Positions 63,495 through 64,000 of a stretch of DNA of 64,000 nucleotides are shown in pieces. Within the stretch, counting starts at the first letter, position 1, and every line of letters begins with the position of its first letter. The notes beneath the pieces are model-generated. The model made no database searches and was not told where the DNA came from. It worked only from the letters and a program-made list of their open reading frames with translations. The position numbers and the translations under genes are program-made. The DNA is taken from contig NZ_BAMO01000019.1 in NCBI RefSeq assembly GCF_000615945.1, positions 19,088-83,087 on the forward strand, in the 5' to 3' direction. Origin of the DNA: Caldalkalibacillus mannanilyticus JCM 10596. Lineage in GTDB: Bacteria; Bacillota; Bacilli; Caldalkalibacillales; JCM-10596.

Positions 63495-64000
63495 ATGTTA
63501 ATTAGAGATTTACTTACATTTGTTATCACAGGATTATGGAGAAAAAAATTTAGGACATCATTAACGATTCTTGGTGTCATTGTAGGGACTTCAGCTATTG
63601 TCATAATGGTTTCCTTAGGAGTAGGGATGCAGCGTAACGTTATGGGCATGTTAGAAGACATGGGCTCTATTACAGATTTAGTCGTGACTCCAGAATATGA
63701 TTTTGATGAAATCTCACTATCAGATGATTTTCCCGATCCTATTGTACCGCTAACAGACAAGGTTGTAAGCGAAACTTAAAAAATTGGAGGGAATTGTTTC
63801 TGTTGTCCCTCTTCTGGAACTTTATAATGCGGAGATTAACATGGGGCGCTATTCCACGCGTGCCTCTGTCATTGGAATTGAACCTAATGATGTATCAATG
63901 AGCGATTATAAAGTTTTGGAGGGGAGATTTCTTGCTCATAATAATGAAAACGGGGTTGTTATAGGGTACAAGATACCGGAACTGATGAAGCCTGGCAACA
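63495..64000 (+). CDS. FtsX/MacB-like ABC permease, frameshifted and cut by the window edge
   Basis: Begins at an ATG one base after the previous stop (coupled) and gives FRTSLTILGVIVGTSAIVIM, the first membrane helix of MacB-type permeases, followed by the outer domain. An extra A near 63773 breaks the frame; without it VSELKKLEGIVSVVPLLELY continues to IGIEPNDVSMSDYKVLEGRF and leaves the window at 64000. It completes, with the LolD-type ATPase and the repeat protein, a three-part transporter. The remaining three membrane helices lie beyond the edge. Confidence 0.83.

Overview
The window comes from a low-GC, endospore-forming Firmicute of the Bacillales. The evidence is AAGGAGG-type ribosome binding sites, sigma-A promoters, CcpA-type cre sites, a contiguous prkA-yhbH-spoVR sporulation block, a methionine salvage set closely resembling that of Bacillus subtilis, a lutABC lactate operon and LacI/GntR regulators. 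The genus cannot be fixed from sequence alone; a Bacillus, Brevibacillus or Ammoniphilus-like member is plausible.

Layout. 1-1.4 kb: a GGDEF-EAL protein on the minus strand (cut by the left edge) behind a c-di-GMP-I riboswitch with a terminator. 1.5-2.8 kb: trmL and a HAD hydrolase. 2.8-9.9 kb: methionine salvage, with mtnK-mtnA and a 30-residue membrane peptide on the minus strand, divergent from mtnE, mtnW-mtnX-mtnB and mtnD. 10-13.4 kb: a second methionine aminopeptidase paired with a zinc-finger protein, and a FadH-like oxidoreductase. 13.6-19.8 kb: a beta-glucoside operon (GH1 glycosidase, sugar ABC transporter, LacI regulator) with a perfect LacI-type operator. 19.8-20.7 kb: a row of tiny peptides, two of them paralogous. 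20.7-26 kb: amidohydrolase, CHAP protein, DUF423 protein, serine hydrolase and M20 peptidase. 26.1-34.3 kb: xylose sensing and uptake (XylFII-like sensor, LytS/YesM kinase, YesN regulator, XylFGH). 35.3-39.9 kb: prkA-yhbH-spoVR. 40-47.5 kb: a patchwork of small genes, a gene duplication, an IS1595-type remnant, cyanase, a beheaded histidine kinase and LysR/methyltransferase. 47.5-53.5 kb: lactate permease, LutR and lutABC with matching operators.

The most interesting part is 54.3 kb to the right edge. A 127-residue secreted precursor ends in a cationic, Trp-terminal segment like that of circular bacteriocins of the enterocin AS-48 type. It is followed by a Yip1-like membrane protein, a membrane-anchored M48 metalloprotease, a SpoIIM/DUF95 protein, an ABC-2-type transporter (permease and ATPase) and a second, MacB-like transporter (ATPase, a long repeat-containing surface protein and an FtsX permease). 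This reads as a circular-bacteriocin production and export locus with an unusual long leader and a candidate leader peptidase.

About ten otherwise intact genes carry one single-base frameshift (one carries two), most often a lost base in a short homopolymer: mtnA, mtnX, the sugar-binding lipoprotein, an amidohydrolase, the M20 peptidase, a methyltransferase, lutA, the M48 gene, the repeat surface protein and the FtsX permease. None shows other decay, so uncorrected sequencing indels are more likely than pseudogenisation.
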